Positions 33,624-44,341 are shown, counted from the stretch's first letter. The stretch is 64,000 bases of DNA from an uncultured Oscillospiraceae bacterium (GCA_900544375.1 UQUZ01000010.1:1-64000), one strand, 5' to 3'. Made by a program: numbers and translations. The notes: generated from the letters alone by a model not told the origin.

Positions 33624-34394
33624 ATGATTTTAAAATATAGCCAAACGATGCGTATGGCGATGCGCGCCCAGACGAACGGCGGCATTTTCTATCTGCTCCC
33701 GAATATAGCCGTCCGGCTCGTGCATTTGATCCCGCTGCTATTCCTTTGGTCCGTTTTATCAAGGAGCGGCGTAGAAACCGGCATGACGCTGAAGCAGATG
33801 CTTTCCTATACCTATCTCAATGCGATATTGGCCGATTTATTGGTGGTGCAAACCTTTGCATCGAGCTGGTGCTATGAAGGGGAGCTACACAGGCTCTATC
33901 TCCGCCCGACCCCTATTTTTGGCGGGATCGTGGCGGAAACGGTAGGCGGATGGATCCCGATGCTGCTTTTCTTCTCCCTTCCGCTGCTGTGCGCCGCGCC
34001 GTTTTTGGGGATTTCGGTTTTGCCGGCAAGCCCTTGGTTTTTCCCCAGCCTGCTGCTCTGTATCTCACTCGGGTTTGCGATTGACTTTCTGTTTGCCTGT
34101 GTGGCGATTGAGCTGCGCGGCATCTCCTGGCTTGCCCATGTGATTCGCACAGCGATCGTGGCGCTTTTCTCCGGCACTGTGCTGCCCTTTCGGTTGCTGC
34201 CGTTTGGGTTAGCGCGTGTGTTTGAACTACAGCCCTTCGGCAGCCTCGGCGGTGCGCCGCTGGCATTGTTTGTCGGCACGGCACGGCCTGAGCGCATTCT
34301 GTTGGCACAGGTGTTCTGGAACCTGACGCTCTGGCCCGCGGCTATTTTATGGTTTTGCAGATCACGAGAGAGGCTGGTGAGCTTTGGTGGATAG
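33624..34394 (+). CDS. ABC-2 type transporter permease, subunit 1
   Basis: 256 residues with six membrane helices in the ABC-2 permease style; LSYTYLNAILADLLV, GELHRLYLRPTPIFGGIVAETVGGW and RISW-like ELRGISWLAHVIRTAIVALFSGTVLPFRLLPFGL resemble the DUF990-type permeases. The ATG is 11 bases after GGGAAGGA. It overlaps the start of the second permease, and the ATPase follows, so the three form an exporter of unknown substrate. A GGGG.CTGTTG/CAACAGCCCC hairpin sits in the leader at about 33565-33604. Confidence 0.85.
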   Translation: MILKYSQTMRMAMRAQTNGGIFYLLPNIAVRLVHLIPLLFLWSVLSRSGVETGMTLKQMLSYTYLNAILADLLVVQTFASSWCYEGELHRLYLRPTPIFGGIVAETVGGWIPMLLFFSLPLLCAAPFLGISVLPASPWFFPSLLLCISLGFAIDFLFACVAIELRGISWLAHVIRTAIVALFSGTVLPFRLLPFGLARVFELQPFGSLGGAPLALFVGTARPERILLAQVFWNLTLWPAAILWFCRSRERLVSFGG

Positions 34395-35241
34395 GCAGAA
34401 AATATCCCTCAAACAATTTTTATCGCTGTATGTGCTGTATGCCAAAATGGATTTTGCCTGGCTACTGCGGGACCGAGTGTTTGCGTCCCTTGCAATCCTG
34501 TCGGACGTGATATCCAATCTCTCCTCGATCGCGGGCATATTTCTGCTGGCATGGAAATTTGGAGGGATCGGCGGAATGAGCCGGTATGAAATTCTATTTA
34601 TGCTCGGATACACCTCCCTGATGACGGGGATTTATCAGGTGTTTTTCTCCAGCAATAACGTTGGGCATATCAGCCGCCGGATCGGGCGCGGCCAAGTGGA
34701 CCACATGCTGATGCAACCGCTCCCCTTGCCGGTGCAGCTAATGACAGAGGGCTTCATCCCGTTTTCAGGGAGCAGCAACCTGGTTTCCGGCGCGGCGCTT
34801 CTCTGCATTGCCGTTGCAAAGCTCGGCATCCGGCCGCCGTGGTGGTGGGCGCTGGCGCTTGCCGGGCATTTGGCCGCTACGGTTGCGATCCTGGTTGCCT
34901 CCTCTTACCTTGCCTCTAGCGTGGCCTTTTACGCGCCTGCCCAAGCGGAGGAAATTTCAACTTATGTAATCGATGCGCAATGCAGCCTGGCGCAATTCCC
35001 ACTCTCCGGCATGCCGCTTGCGTTGAAAGCGCCTCTGCTGACGGTGTTTCCCGCGGGGCTGCTGGGCTGGTTTCCATCGCTTGCACTGCTTGGGAAACCG
35101 CCGTTCGACCTGCCGGGCTATTACCCCGCAATCATTGCGGTGGCGCTCGCCGCATGCGCGGCTTACTTTTTCAGGAAAGGATTGCATTACTATGTTAAAA
35201 AAGGGATCAACCGCTACCTCGCCATCGGACATCGCCGTTGA
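34387..35241 (+). CDS. ABC-2 type transporter permease, subunit 2
   Basis: 284 residues with six helices. The block SRYEILFMLGYTSLMTGIYQVFFSSNNVGHISRRIGRGQVDHMLMQPLPLPVQLM is the conserved amphipathic segment that couples to the ATPase in DUF990-type permeases. The start codon is GTG at 34387 or TTG at 34384; both overlap the end of subunit 1, giving translational coupling. Its own end overlaps the ATPase start by 50 bases. Confidence 0.85.
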   Translation: MDRQKISLKQFLSLYVLYAKMDFAWLLRDRVFASLAILSDVISNLSSIAGIFLLAWKFGGIGGMSRYEILFMLGYTSLMTGIYQVFFSSNNVGHISRRIGRGQVDHMLMQPLPLPVQLMTEGFIPFSGSSNLVSGAALLCIAVAKLGIRPPWWWALALAGHLAATVAILVASSYLASSVAFYAPAQAEEISTYVIDAQCSLAQFPLSGMPLALKAPLLTVFPAGLLGWFPSLALLGKPPFDLPGYYPAIIAVALAACAAYFFRKGLHYYVKKGINRYLAIGHRR

Positions 35242-36205
35242 CGTGCGGTCTGTTGTGAAGGTGTTTACCCAATCCCAGCGGGAGAATGCCGGGAACGGCG
35301 TGCTGAAAAGGCTCGCAAGGCCTGAGAAAAAGCGCGTGTATGCGCTTGATAATGTGACCTTCCAAATCCGGCGCGGCGAGTTCGTCGCCTATGCCGGGCC
35401 GAACGGGGCGGGCAAGAGCACAACGATGAAGTTACTCTGTGGCATGCTTTTGCCAACGGATGGGAAAGTCTCCGTGCTCGGCCTGTCGCCTGAAAAAAAC
35501 CGGATTTCGCTCATGAAGAGGCTCGGCGTGCTGTTCGGCAACCGGACGGAGCTATGGTGGGATCACCCTGTTATGCAGAGCTTCGCGTGGAAAAAGGCCG
35601 TGTGGCAGATTCCGGAGAATGTCTATCGGCGGAATTTGGAGATGGCAATTGAGCTTTTGGATTTGAAGGATCTTTTAAAGACCTTTGCGCGGGAACTATC
35701 GCTCGGCCAACGGATGCGGGCGGATATCGCCATGATGCTCCTGCACGCCCCGGAGGTAATCCTACTGGATGAGCCAACGCTGGGGCTGGACGTCGTTGCC
35801 AAGCGGCAGATGATTGCATTTTTAAAAACGGTCAATCGGGAAAACGGAGTGACGATCATTGTGACCAGCCATGATATGGACGATCTGGAGGAGATGGCAG
35901 AGCGCATTCTGATGATTTCTGCGGGCAAGATTGCATATGACGGAGACTTTGATGGCCTGCGCGCCTTGACGGGCCGCCCTTCCCGACTCCGGCTAACGGT
36001 GGATAGCGTCTGCCCGCCCGACCTGCCTATTGGGCACCTTCTATCAGAGGAAAAGGGCGTTTGCGAATATGAATTGGATTTATCCTCTATACAGGTGCAT
36101 GAATTGCTTGCACAGCTTTCAACGCTACACGGCATCCGGGATTTGGAAATCCAAAAAGCGCCGATCGAGCAGGTGATTGCGGAACTGTTCCGCGCCTGGC
36201 GGTAA
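35192..36205 (+). CDS. ABC transporter ATP-binding protein
   Basis: 337 residues. Walker A is GPNGAGKST, the signature LSLGQRMRADIAMMLLHAPEVILLDEP includes Walker B, and TSHDMDDLEEM holds the switch His. The Q-loop region GVLFGNRTELWWDHPVMQSF is of the NatA/drug-exporter type found with ABC-2 permeases. A C-terminal extension of about 90 residues follows the nucleotide-binding domain. The ATG, 10 bases after AGGAAAGGA, lies inside the end of the permease gene, a 50-base overlap. It powers the two upstream permeases. Confidence 0.92.
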   Translation: MLKKGSTATSPSDIAVDVRSVVKVFTQSQRENAGNGVLKRLARPEKKRVYALDNVTFQIRRGEFVAYAGPNGAGKSTTMKLLCGMLLPTDGKVSVLGLSPEKNRISLMKRLGVLFGNRTELWWDHPVMQSFAWKKAVWQIPENVYRRNLEMAIELLDLKDLLKTFARELSLGQRMRADIAMMLLHAPEVILLDEPTLGLDVVAKRQMIAFLKTVNRENGVTIIVTSHDMDDLEEMAERILMISAGKIAYDGDFDGLRALTGRPSRLRLTVDSVCPPDLPIGHLLSEEKGVCEYELDLSSIQVHELLAQLSTLHGIRDLEIQKAPIEQVIAELFRAWR

Positions 36206-36325
36206 CGGCGCGGCAGCGGCCCCACTTTGCCTCTCATCCGCTATGACGGCGCACTGCGGGGCCGGGCTGCCACGTTCTGTCGAAAAAGGCAGCGGGCAGA
36301 GCGCTTTTTTCGGAACGGATGCCGT

Positions 36326-36354
36326 TTGCTTTCCGGTCGGAAATCGTGTATACT
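36326..36354 (+). promoter_or_regulatory. Promoter of coaX
   Basis: TTGCTT, a 17-base spacer and TATACT. The transcript would start near 36361, about 40 bases before the CRISPR-type repeat and 148 bases before the coaX start. Confidence 0.65.
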
Positions 36355-36400
36355 AAATAAAAAGGCAGATCCGGGCGGATGTTGTTCGGGGCGAAATCAA

Positions 36401-36433
36401 AGTCGCTCCCCATACGGGGAGCGTGGATTGAAA
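36401..36433 (+). CRISPR. Solitary type I-C CRISPR repeat in the coaX leader
   Basis: A 33-base element with all features of a type I-C repeat: GTCGCTCCCC (36401-36410), a four-base loop ATAC, GGGGAGCG (36415-36422) giving a perfect 8-bp stem CGCTCCCC/GGGGAGCG, and the invariant 3' handle TGGATTGAAAT (36423-36433). Known repeats of this type differ mainly in the loop and stem bases. There is no second copy 30-40 bases on either side, no array and no cas gene in the window. It lies in the sense orientation within the untranslated leader of coaX. It is either a relic of a lost array or a transcript element that a Cas5d nuclease encoded elsewhere could cut. Confidence 0.82.
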
Positions 36434-36508
36434 TGGAGAAGGTTTTCTGGATGGGGCGGCAGGCGGCTTCCCCGCCCAAATGGCCCCAATGGAGAGGATG
36501 AGAATCAG

Positions 36509-37303
36509 ATGATTTTAACAGTCGACATCGGCAACAGCAATATCACGATGGGGGTATATCGGGAGAATGATCTCCTATTCGTTGCCCGCCTTGCGACAGA
36601 CCGTTCCCGCACGGGCGATCAATACGCGGTGGAGCTGAAATCCATTTTTGCGCTTTATGATGTGGTGCCGAAAGATTTTGAAGGCGCGATCATTAGCTCC
36701 GTTGTGCCGGAGCTGACTGCCGCCGTGCGCAAGGCCACGCAGATGGTCACGGGCCATGTGCCGCTTCTCGTTGGGCCGGGCCTGAAAACCGGGCTCAATA
36801 TCCGCACGGATACGCCCGGTATCCTTGGCGCGGATCTGGTGGTGGGTGCGGTGGCCGCCATCCACACTTACGAGCTGCCTTGCCTTGTGATGGATTTGGG
36901 CACGGCAACAAAAATCAGCGTCCTTGATGAGCAAGGCACCTATCTTGGCTGCACGATTTCTGCGGGCGTTGGCATTTCACTGGATGCGCTTGCAACCCGC
37001 ACTTCGCAGCTTCCGCACATTAGTATTGAGGCGCCGCATCATGTGATCGGCACGAACTCACCGGACTGCATGCAGTCCGGCACGGTGTTCGGCACCGCCG
37101 CCATGCTTGACGGCCTGTGCGATCGTATTGAGGAAGAGCTCGGCAGGTCGGTGAAAACGGTCGTAGCGACTGGGGGCCTTGCAAAGGAAATCGTTTCCAA
37201 CTGTAAGCGGAAAGTCCTTTACAGAGAAAATCTGCTTTTGGAAGGGCTTAAGCTGATTTATGATAAAAACACGTCGAAAGGCGGCCGCGGCATGCAGCGT
37301 TGA
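36509..37303 (+). CDS. coaX: Type III pantothenate kinase
   Basis: 264 residues. It phosphorylates pantothenate, the first step of coenzyme A synthesis. ASKHA-fold signatures: MILTVDIGNSNITMGVY (phosphate 1), DRSRTGDQYAVELKSIF, TDTPGILGADLVVGAVAA (catalytic Asp), MDLGTATKISVLD (phosphate 2), GCTISAGVGISLDAL and VVATGGLAKEI. The frame runs upstream to 36227, but the ATG at 36509 gives the invariant family N-terminus and has GAGAGG 11 bases upstream. The ECF membrane protein that follows probably imports pantothenate. Confidence 0.95.
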   Translation: MILTVDIGNSNITMGVYRENDLLFVARLATDRSRTGDQYAVELKSIFALYDVVPKDFEGAIISSVVPELTAAVRKATQMVTGHVPLLVGPGLKTGLNIRTDTPGILGADLVVGAVAAIHTYELPCLVMDLGTATKISVLDEQGTYLGCTISAGVGISLDALATRTSQLPHISIEAPHHVIGTNSPDCMQSGTVFGTAAMLDGLCDRIEEELGRSVKTVVATGGLAKEIVSNCKRKVLYRENLLLEGLKLIYDKNTSKGGRGMQR

Positions 37304-37319
37304 TTGCTGAAATTGCCAC

Positions 37320-37348
37320 TTGACAGGAATTGATTGTAAGGTTAAAAT
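37320..37348 (+). promoter_or_regulatory. Promoter of the ECF S-component gene
   Basis: Perfect TTGACA, a 17-base spacer and TAAAAT, 17 bases after the coaX stop, leaving a leader of about 140 bases. Confidence 0.75.
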
Positions 37349-37494
37349 ACTTTACGAATTGATTCCAATGGAAAAAATCATATTTTAGCTTATTTTTCCG
37401 CAACACTGGTTTAAAAATTGCTTTTCAATATTTTTTTGCCAAATTTTGCGCTGCATCTTCCTTGGGGGAGAGCAGCAGCAAGGAGGAATATAAA

Positions 37495-38097
37495 TTGAAA
37501 AAGAATACCCTTGCGAGGACGATGCGCCTCGCGCAGCTCGCCATGCTGATTGCCATCCAGGCGATCCTAACCTTCACCCCGTTGGGCTTTATCATGATTC
37601 CGCCGATCTCCATCACGATCATGCATATCCCCGTGATTATCGGCGCGGTGACGATGGGGCCGTTGTTCGGCGGGATTCTGGGTGCTTCCTTTGGCGTGAT
37701 GTCAATGCTCAAGGCAACCTTTGCCGCTGCGAGCCCGGCGGATATTATCTTTTCCCCCTTTATCAGTGGAACGCCGGTGCAGTCGCTGATTCTGTGCGTC
37801 GTGCCGCGCATCCTGCTCGGTGTGATCGCCGCATGGCTGTTTATCGGCCTGAAGAAGCTCATCAAAAACGAAACAGCTTCGATCGGCCTGAGCGCTGGAA
37901 TTGCCACGCTGTGCCACAGCGCGATGGTGCTCGGCCTGATGTGGTTTCTCTTCGATTCTCTTCCGCTCAAGGAAGTATTTGCCACGATGATGTCGCTCAA
38001 CTGCCTTTTGGAGATCGCGATGGCTGTCGTCGTCGGCATGGCGGTATGCAAGCCGCTGCTGGTCTATCTCCGTAAGCAAAAGCTGATCCAAAAATAG
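37495..38097 (+). CDS. ECF transporter substrate-binding membrane protein, probably for pantothenate
   Basis: 200 residues with six membrane helices typical of an S-component of energy-coupling factor transporters: TMRLAQLAMLIAIQAILTFTPLGFIMIPPISITIMHIPVIIGAVTMGPLFGGILGASFG. The Ala-rich helix 1 that contacts the shared T-component is visible. Location directly after coaX suggests pantothenate as substrate, which fits the PanT group, but other vitamins cannot be excluded. The start is TTG at 37495, eight bases after AAGGAGG. The ATPase and T-component must be elsewhere. Confidence 0.85.
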   Translation: MKKNTLARTMRLAQLAMLIAIQAILTFTPLGFIMIPPISITIMHIPVIIGAVTMGPLFGGILGASFGVMSMLKATFAAASPADIIFSPFISGTPVQSLILCVVPRILLGVIAAWLFIGLKKLIKNETASIGLSAGIATLCHSAMVLGLMWFLFDSLPLKEVFATMMSLNCLLEIAMAVVVGMAVCKPLLVYLRKQKLIQK

Positions 38098-38188
38098 GGG
38101 CTAAATCGGCCACGCACCCGGTTGGATATCCGAGATATCGCTTTTTGATGGATCGGCTGGCTAGCTGGGTATTATAAATAAGGAGAAC

Positions 38189-38231
38189 ACGCGCCGTAAA
38201 TTTGCACTTTTGCATTTTATGGCGCGTTTTG
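38189..38231 (+). terminator. Terminator of the ECF S-component gene
   Basis: ACGCGCC-TAAA pairs with TTTA-GGCGCGT with one mismatch, followed by four T and a T-rich tail. Confidence 0.8.
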
Positions 38232-38344
38232 CTTTTAATTGATATCAAAATCGTTTTAAGCGGAGCTATCAAACCAATTTGCCGGAGGGGGAACGGGGAG
38301 CCCGTCCGAAAAGGACGAACTCCCTACAGGCCAATCAGCTGGAT

Positions 38345-39379
38345 TCAGTGTTTCTGAAAGGGTGGTTCGATACCGAAACGAAACCTGGCATCTTTTTTGA
38401 AATTACACCGGCACGGATTCCCTTCTGCACGATAAATCGCTACGTTTTTTAAGTCGTATATGACAGACCACACCGTATCTTTCCCTGTGCTTCTGTCGTA
38501 TTGACATAAAAACCCGTCCTTTCCCGCTAAAAGCTCCTGTGCCGATTGGATTCCGATTTGCCCTCTCTTACGCTCCAGTGCATTTTTGAGCGTTTGATAT
38601 CTTGTCTCTGCCTGCCAGTTATCAATTTCTGGGTTTGTAAACGAAGCCATCGCTTCCGAATGAAAGACATTGGTGGCGTAGACATAGGGGCGCCCTTCAG
38701 ATGGCCGGATGATTTCTATTTTCTCTGCATTACACTCTACAACGGCAATCTCTCCTATGCGATCTGCTATCGTTAGCGTTTGGGCCGAGGCGATAGGAAT
38801 TTCTTGAATGTAGTGAATCGCCTCGTTGGTTGATTTGCATTTTTCCAAGATGAACCGTAACAGCATCCCTGCATTGAGCCCTGGCTGAATGGCGTGAGGA
38901 TAAACCGCGGTTAGGCCGGCAGCAAGCCCTTGTTCGTTTATGCCGTCCTCCAGTTCGAGAAATGCTGTCGTATTTCCTGTAAATCCATAGGAATCAGCGT
39001 CAATATGATAAATGACATTTAAATTATATTTTTCTAGTTCAGTTAAAAAATCGCTGTTTCTTCCGAACAGAATCGTTTCATGATCTGCCACTGCAAAACA
39101 TGAGCAATGGCAGGCGGGCGGCATGGCATACATGCTGAATAAAACAGCTTGGAGCATTTCAGCCTCACAATGCTGCCCATCCGCCAAGCCCTGGATTTCT
39201 TCTAATATTTCTGGAAAGTATTTTTGATAAACGGGAACACAAGCCAAAGCGAACGCCTTTCGCTCTTTCTTTATTGGAAAAGGAAGGTTGTTTAAAATAA
39301 AGTGGCCGTGCTTTTCCAAAAGGGACCCCCAATGAAACCCGATTTCGTAGTGTGTCCCTTTCAAATGTGCATGATACAT
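38345..39379 (-). CDS. C45-family acyltransferase/hydrolase (penicillin acyltransferase-like)
   Basis: 344 residues of the Ntn-hydrolase superfamily, C45/6-aminopenicillanate acyltransferase group. The pattern HCSCFAVADHETILFGRNSDF gives candidate nucleophiles Cys92 and Cys94; by alignment with the usual CSSFA, Cys92 is more likely. Further hallmarks are LELEDGINEQGLAAGLTAV and ASAQTLTIADRIGEIAVVECN, with ATNVFHS near the end. Enzymes of this fold mature by cutting before the cysteine and then act on amide bonds; the substrate may be an N-acyl amino acid or conjugate. The ATG has GGAG 10 bases upstream. Single gene. Confidence 0.87.
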   Translation of the reverse strand: MYHAHLKGTHYEIGFHWGSLLEKHGHFILNNLPFPIKKERKAFALACVPVYQKYFPEILEEIQGLADGQHCEAEMLQAVLFSMYAMPPACHCSCFAVADHETILFGRNSDFLTELEKYNLNVIYHIDADSYGFTGNTTAFLELEDGINEQGLAAGLTAVYPHAIQPGLNAGMLLRFILEKCKSTNEAIHYIQEIPIASAQTLTIADRIGEIAVVECNAEKIEIIRPSEGRPYVYATNVFHSEAMASFTNPEIDNWQAETRYQTLKNALERKRGQIGIQSAQELLAGKDGFLCQYDRSTGKDTVWSVIYDLKNVAIYRAEGNPCRCNFKKDARFRFGIEPPFQKH

Positions 39380-39577
39380 GATTATTTCGCTCCTTCATCT
39401 GTCACAATAAAGAGCGGCCGGCAACTCTATTTCAAAGGATAATGGAATAAAAATTTTATGTCAATATCTGCTTTTGGATTTGGAATATCACCTCAAACTG
39501 TCCCTTAGAATGTATACTGATGAAAGTGAGGGGAGGTTGACGCAGCATATTGTAGAAAGGAAGTGGTTCTTGCCGCC

Positions 39578-39605
39578 TTGAAAAGCACGAAATAGATGGT
39601 ATAAT
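39578..39605 (+). promoter_or_regulatory. Promoter of metG
   Basis: TTGAAA, a 16-base spacer and TATAAT, about 60 bases before the start codon. That leader is too short for a T-box. Confidence 0.72.
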
Positions 39606-39617
39606 AACAATGAATAA

Positions 39618-41618
<2,001 letters not shown>

Positions 41619-41688
41619 GAATTTCGGGCGGCGCAGGGCAGAAATGCATTGCGCCGCTCGTTTGATTCTGTTTATTAGGAGTGATGAA

Positions 41689-42435
41689 ATGGAGATGGAG
41701 ACGCTTTTCATCCGGGGAATTCCCGCCGTGGTGTGGGGAGAGTTGTCTCACCACGTATTAATCGCGGTGCATGGCAATCTTTCGCATAAGACGGATACCG
41801 TGATTCGGCTTCTGGCTGAGGCGGCAATACCGAAGGGCTTGCAGGTGCTCAGCCTCGATCTGCCGGAGCATGGAGACCGGCCAAAGGGAAACCCGCCCTG
41901 CAAAGCGTCAGCGGCGAAAGCAGACTTGGGGCTTGTGATGGAATATGCAAAATCCCGATGGCGAGAAATCAGCCTCTTTGCCTGTAGTATGGGGGCGTAT
42001 TTCAGCCTGCTGGCATATCCGGACGAAACCATTCGCCAGTGCCTGTTTTTGTCCCCGGTTGTAGATATGAGGCGGCTGATTGAAAATATGCTTCGCTGGT
42101 CCAATCTCAGCCAGCAGCGGCTGGCTGCGGAGGGGGAGCTTGTGACGGCAGCCGGACAAACGCTATATTGGGACGATTACTGCTTCATCAAAGCACATCC
42201 TGTGACCCGATGGGAACCGCAGACGGAAATTCTATATGGCGAAAACGACGGTTTATGCGAACGGGCTGTGCTGGACGCGTTCGTCCAGCGCTTTGACTGC
42301 CGCTTGCAGGTGGTGAAGCAAGGGGAGCATTGGTTCCACACGCCGGAGCAGCTGGCGGTTTACCGGAACTGGTTGGAGAAACGGATCGAACCAGCTTCCA
42401 GTGAATACGATTTGAAAGGGGAGAGCGAATGCTGA
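41689..42435 (+). CDS. Alpha/beta-fold hydrolase
   Basis: 248 residues. A serine hydrolase triad can be proposed: Ser in ISLFACSMGAYFSLLAYP (nucleophile elbow), Asp in ILYGENDGLCERA and His in VKQGEHWFHTPEQL. VLIAVHGNLSHKTDTV at the start gives the oxyanion-hole strand. The substrate is unknown. The ATG at 41689 is seven bases after AGGAG. Its stop overlaps the start of the nucleoside phosphorylase gene, so the two are coupled. Confidence 0.82.
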   Translation: MEMETLFIRGIPAVVWGELSHHVLIAVHGNLSHKTDTVIRLLAEAAIPKGLQVLSLDLPEHGDRPKGNPPCKASAAKADLGLVMEYAKSRWREISLFACSMGAYFSLLAYPDETIRQCLFLSPVVDMRRLIENMLRWSNLSQQRLAAEGELVTAAGQTLYWDDYCFIKAHPVTRWEPQTEILYGENDGLCERAVLDAFVQRFDCRLQVVKQGEHWFHTPEQLAVYRNWLEKRIEPASSEYDLKGESEC

Positions 42436-43205
42436 CGGAAACCTTTGACCGGTCGGAGGAGATCATTCGGCCAGAGATGATATACGGAAAACGGAAGAAG
42501 CTGTGCGATATCTGCATCATCACCTTCTCGCAGCATGTGATCGAATATGCGTTGCAAAAATATGACTGTAAAAAGGTTATATCGCTTGAAAGCACGGGGG
42601 GTTCTATCCCGATTTATATCATGACATATCAGGAAAAGGAGCTTGCCCTTTATCAGTCGATGATCGGCGCTCCCGCGGCGGGCGCTTGCCTGGAGGAGGC
42701 GCGTTGCCTGACGGGTGCATCTCACTATATCATGTTCGGCTCCTGCGGCTGCCTGCATGAGGAGATCACCGCCGGAAAGCTCATCGTTCCCACACAGGCA
42801 TATCGGGATGAGGGGCTCTCCTACCACTACGTGCCCGCTGGGGATTATCTGCCGCTCCCAAATGCCGGGCGGGTGGCCTCGTTTTTCGAGCGGAAGGGTA
42901 TCCCGTTTGTCACCGGAAAAACCTGGACGACGGATGGGCTATACCGCGAAACGCGCGCGAATATGAGCAAGCGAAAGGCGGAGGGCTGCCTGACTGTCGA
43001 GATGGAGTGCGCGGGGCTTCAGGCGGTGTGTAGTTTCCGGGAGTTGCAATACTATGCCTTTCTCTTCGGCGGCGATCTGTTGGATGCTGCGGAGTGGGAT
43101 GTTCGGATTCTGGGGAATCACAGGGAAAAAGATTGCCAGATCGAAGGCTTCCGCATTGCGCTGGAATTGGCGCACGCGCTATCAATGTTATTCAGTTTGG
43201 AATAA
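42429..43205 (+). CDS. Nucleoside phosphorylase family protein
   Basis: 258 residues of the PNP/UDP phosphorylase superfamily. Seen: MIGAPAAGACLEEARCLTGASHYIMFGSCGCLHEEI (phosphate and substrate strands), GKLIVPTQAYRDEGLSYHYVP, GKTWTTDGLYRET and EGCLTVEMECAGLQAVC, which holds the ribose-binding Met-Glu pair. It should cleave a nucleoside with phosphate, in salvage; the base is not predictable. It overlaps the hydrolase gene by seven bases and is followed 15 bases later by the tatD gene, so metG, hydrolase, phosphorylase and tatD may be one transcript. Confidence 0.87.
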   Translation: MLTETFDRSEEIIRPEMIYGKRKKLCDICIITFSQHVIEYALQKYDCKKVISLESTGGSIPIYIMTYQEKELALYQSMIGAPAAGACLEEARCLTGASHYIMFGSCGCLHEEITAGKLIVPTQAYRDEGLSYHYVPAGDYLPLPNAGRVASFFERKGIPFVTGKTWTTDGLYRETRANMSKRKAEGCLTVEMECAGLQAVCSFRELQYYAFLFGGDLLDAAEWDVRILGNHREKDCQIEGFRIALELAHALSMLFSLE

Positions 43206-43220
43206 GGATGGTTTCATCGA

Positions 43221-44054
43221 ATGGATTCACTGATTTTTGATTCGCCCGCGATGCAAACACCGCGTGTGACACCAAATTCACCTATCATCTTTGACTCTCA
43301 TGCGCACTATGACGATCGCGCCTTTGACGGCGACCGTGAGGCGGTGCTTTCCACCCTGCCGGGGGCCGGGGTTTGCGGAGTCATTAACTGCGGCGTCGAT
43401 ATTCTCTCTTCCCAAAAAGCGCTTGCGCTCGCCGCGCAGTATCCCTTTCTCTGGGCAGCGGTTGGCATCCACGGGCAGGAGGCGGGCCGGGCAAAGCCGG
43501 GCGATCTTAACCGCTTACTGCCACTTTTGGAGGAGCCGCGCGCGGTGGCACTCGGAGAAATCGGCCTCGATTACCATTATGATGACGGTGCGCCGCGCGA
43601 GGTGCAGCGGGAACTGCTCGAGCGGCAGCTCCAAATTGCCGTGGAGCGTGATATCCCGGTAATTTTGCACGACCGGGAGGCGCATGAGGATATGTGGAAG
43701 CTGTTGCAGCGATATAAGCCGCGCGGGGTGATGCACTGCTTCTCCGGCAGTGTGGAGATGGCGAGGGATCTGGTGGGCATCGGCATGTATATCGGCCTTG
43801 GCGGCGCAGTGACCTTCAAAAATGCGCGCCGTCCAATCGAGGTGGCGGCCTGGGTGCCGGAGGACAGGCTGCTCATCGAAACGGACGCCCCCTATATGAC
43901 GCCCGCACCGTTTCGCGGCAAGCGCAATTCCTCGGCGCTCATTCCTTACACGGCGGAGAAAATCGCCCAGGTGCGCGGGATGACGCCGGAGCAGGTTTTG
44001 CGGATGACGAGAGAGAATGCGGAGCGATTGTTCGGCGTTGTTTGCCCGGCATGA
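43221..44054 (+). CDS. TatD family metal-dependent DNase
   Basis: 277 residues. TIM-barrel metallohydrolase signatures: IIFDSHAHYDDRAFD (metal-binding HxH), ALGEIGLDYHYDD with the bridging Glu, PVILHDREAHED, VMHCFSGSVEMA and IETDAPYMTPAP. Relatives act as 3'-5' DNases or D-aminoacyl-tRNA deacylases. The N-terminal 20 residues before the barrel are a variable extension; an internal start at Met11 would remove half of them. A strong terminator follows the stop. Confidence 0.9.
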   Translation: MDSLIFDSPAMQTPRVTPNSPIIFDSHAHYDDRAFDGDREAVLSTLPGAGVCGVINCGVDILSSQKALALAAQYPFLWAAVGIHGQEAGRAKPGDLNRLLPLLEEPRAVALGEIGLDYHYDDGAPREVQRELLERQLQIAVERDIPVILHDREAHEDMWKLLQRYKPRGVMHCFSGSVEMARDLVGIGMYIGLGGAVTFKNARRPIEVAAWVPEDRLLIETDAPYMTPAPFRGKRNSSALIPYTAEKIAQVRGMTPEQVLRMTRENAERLFGVVCPA

Positions 44055-44085
44055 TGCATAGAACCGAGAGAACCAAATTGCTTTT

Positions 44086-44129
44086 TCACGCTTCAGCCGT
44101 AAATAATGGTGGCTGAAGCGTGATTTTTT
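44086..44129 (+). terminator. Terminator after tatD
   Basis: TCACGCTTCAGCC pairs exactly with GGCTGAAGCGTGA around 12 bases, followed by six T. Confidence 0.92.
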
Positions 44130-44293
44130 CGACTGGAGGACTTACAACACACGATTTTCTGAAATGTTGACAGGATGATGTCAATATAATTACGCTAGAA
44201 TAAAACATCATTTTCAGAAAACTGAAAAGACAAACCAGAAAGAAACAGCATGTCTGCGCAGGCCGGCTTCCAACAATTTGCATGCGACGCTCC

Positions 44294-44321
44294 TTGACTT
44301 TTTTCACAAATCTGGTATGAT
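44294..44321 (+). promoter_or_regulatory. Promoter of uvrA
   Basis: TTGACT, a 16-base spacer and TATGAT, with transcription expected to start near 44328. Confidence 0.75.
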
Positions 44322-44327
44322 ATCGAG

Positions 44328-44341
44328 GGAACAAATGTTTA
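44328..44341. promoter_or_regulatory. LexA (SOS) box of uvrA
   Basis: The segment GGAACAAATGTTTA matches the Gram-positive LexA/DinR consensus CGAACRNRYGTTYC at 12 of 14 positions, including both GAAC and GTT halves. It covers the expected transcription start, so LexA would block uvrA until DNA damage. Confidence 0.75.

Noticed and set aside
36227..36508. Longer coaX beginning at 36227
   Set aside because: It would translate through the promoter and CRISPR-type repeat and add about 94 residues not found in the family; ATG 36509 gives the conserved N-terminus.
36434..36508. A second CRISPR repeat forming a mini-array
   Set aside because: No sequence resembling the repeat occurs within 100 bases on either side.
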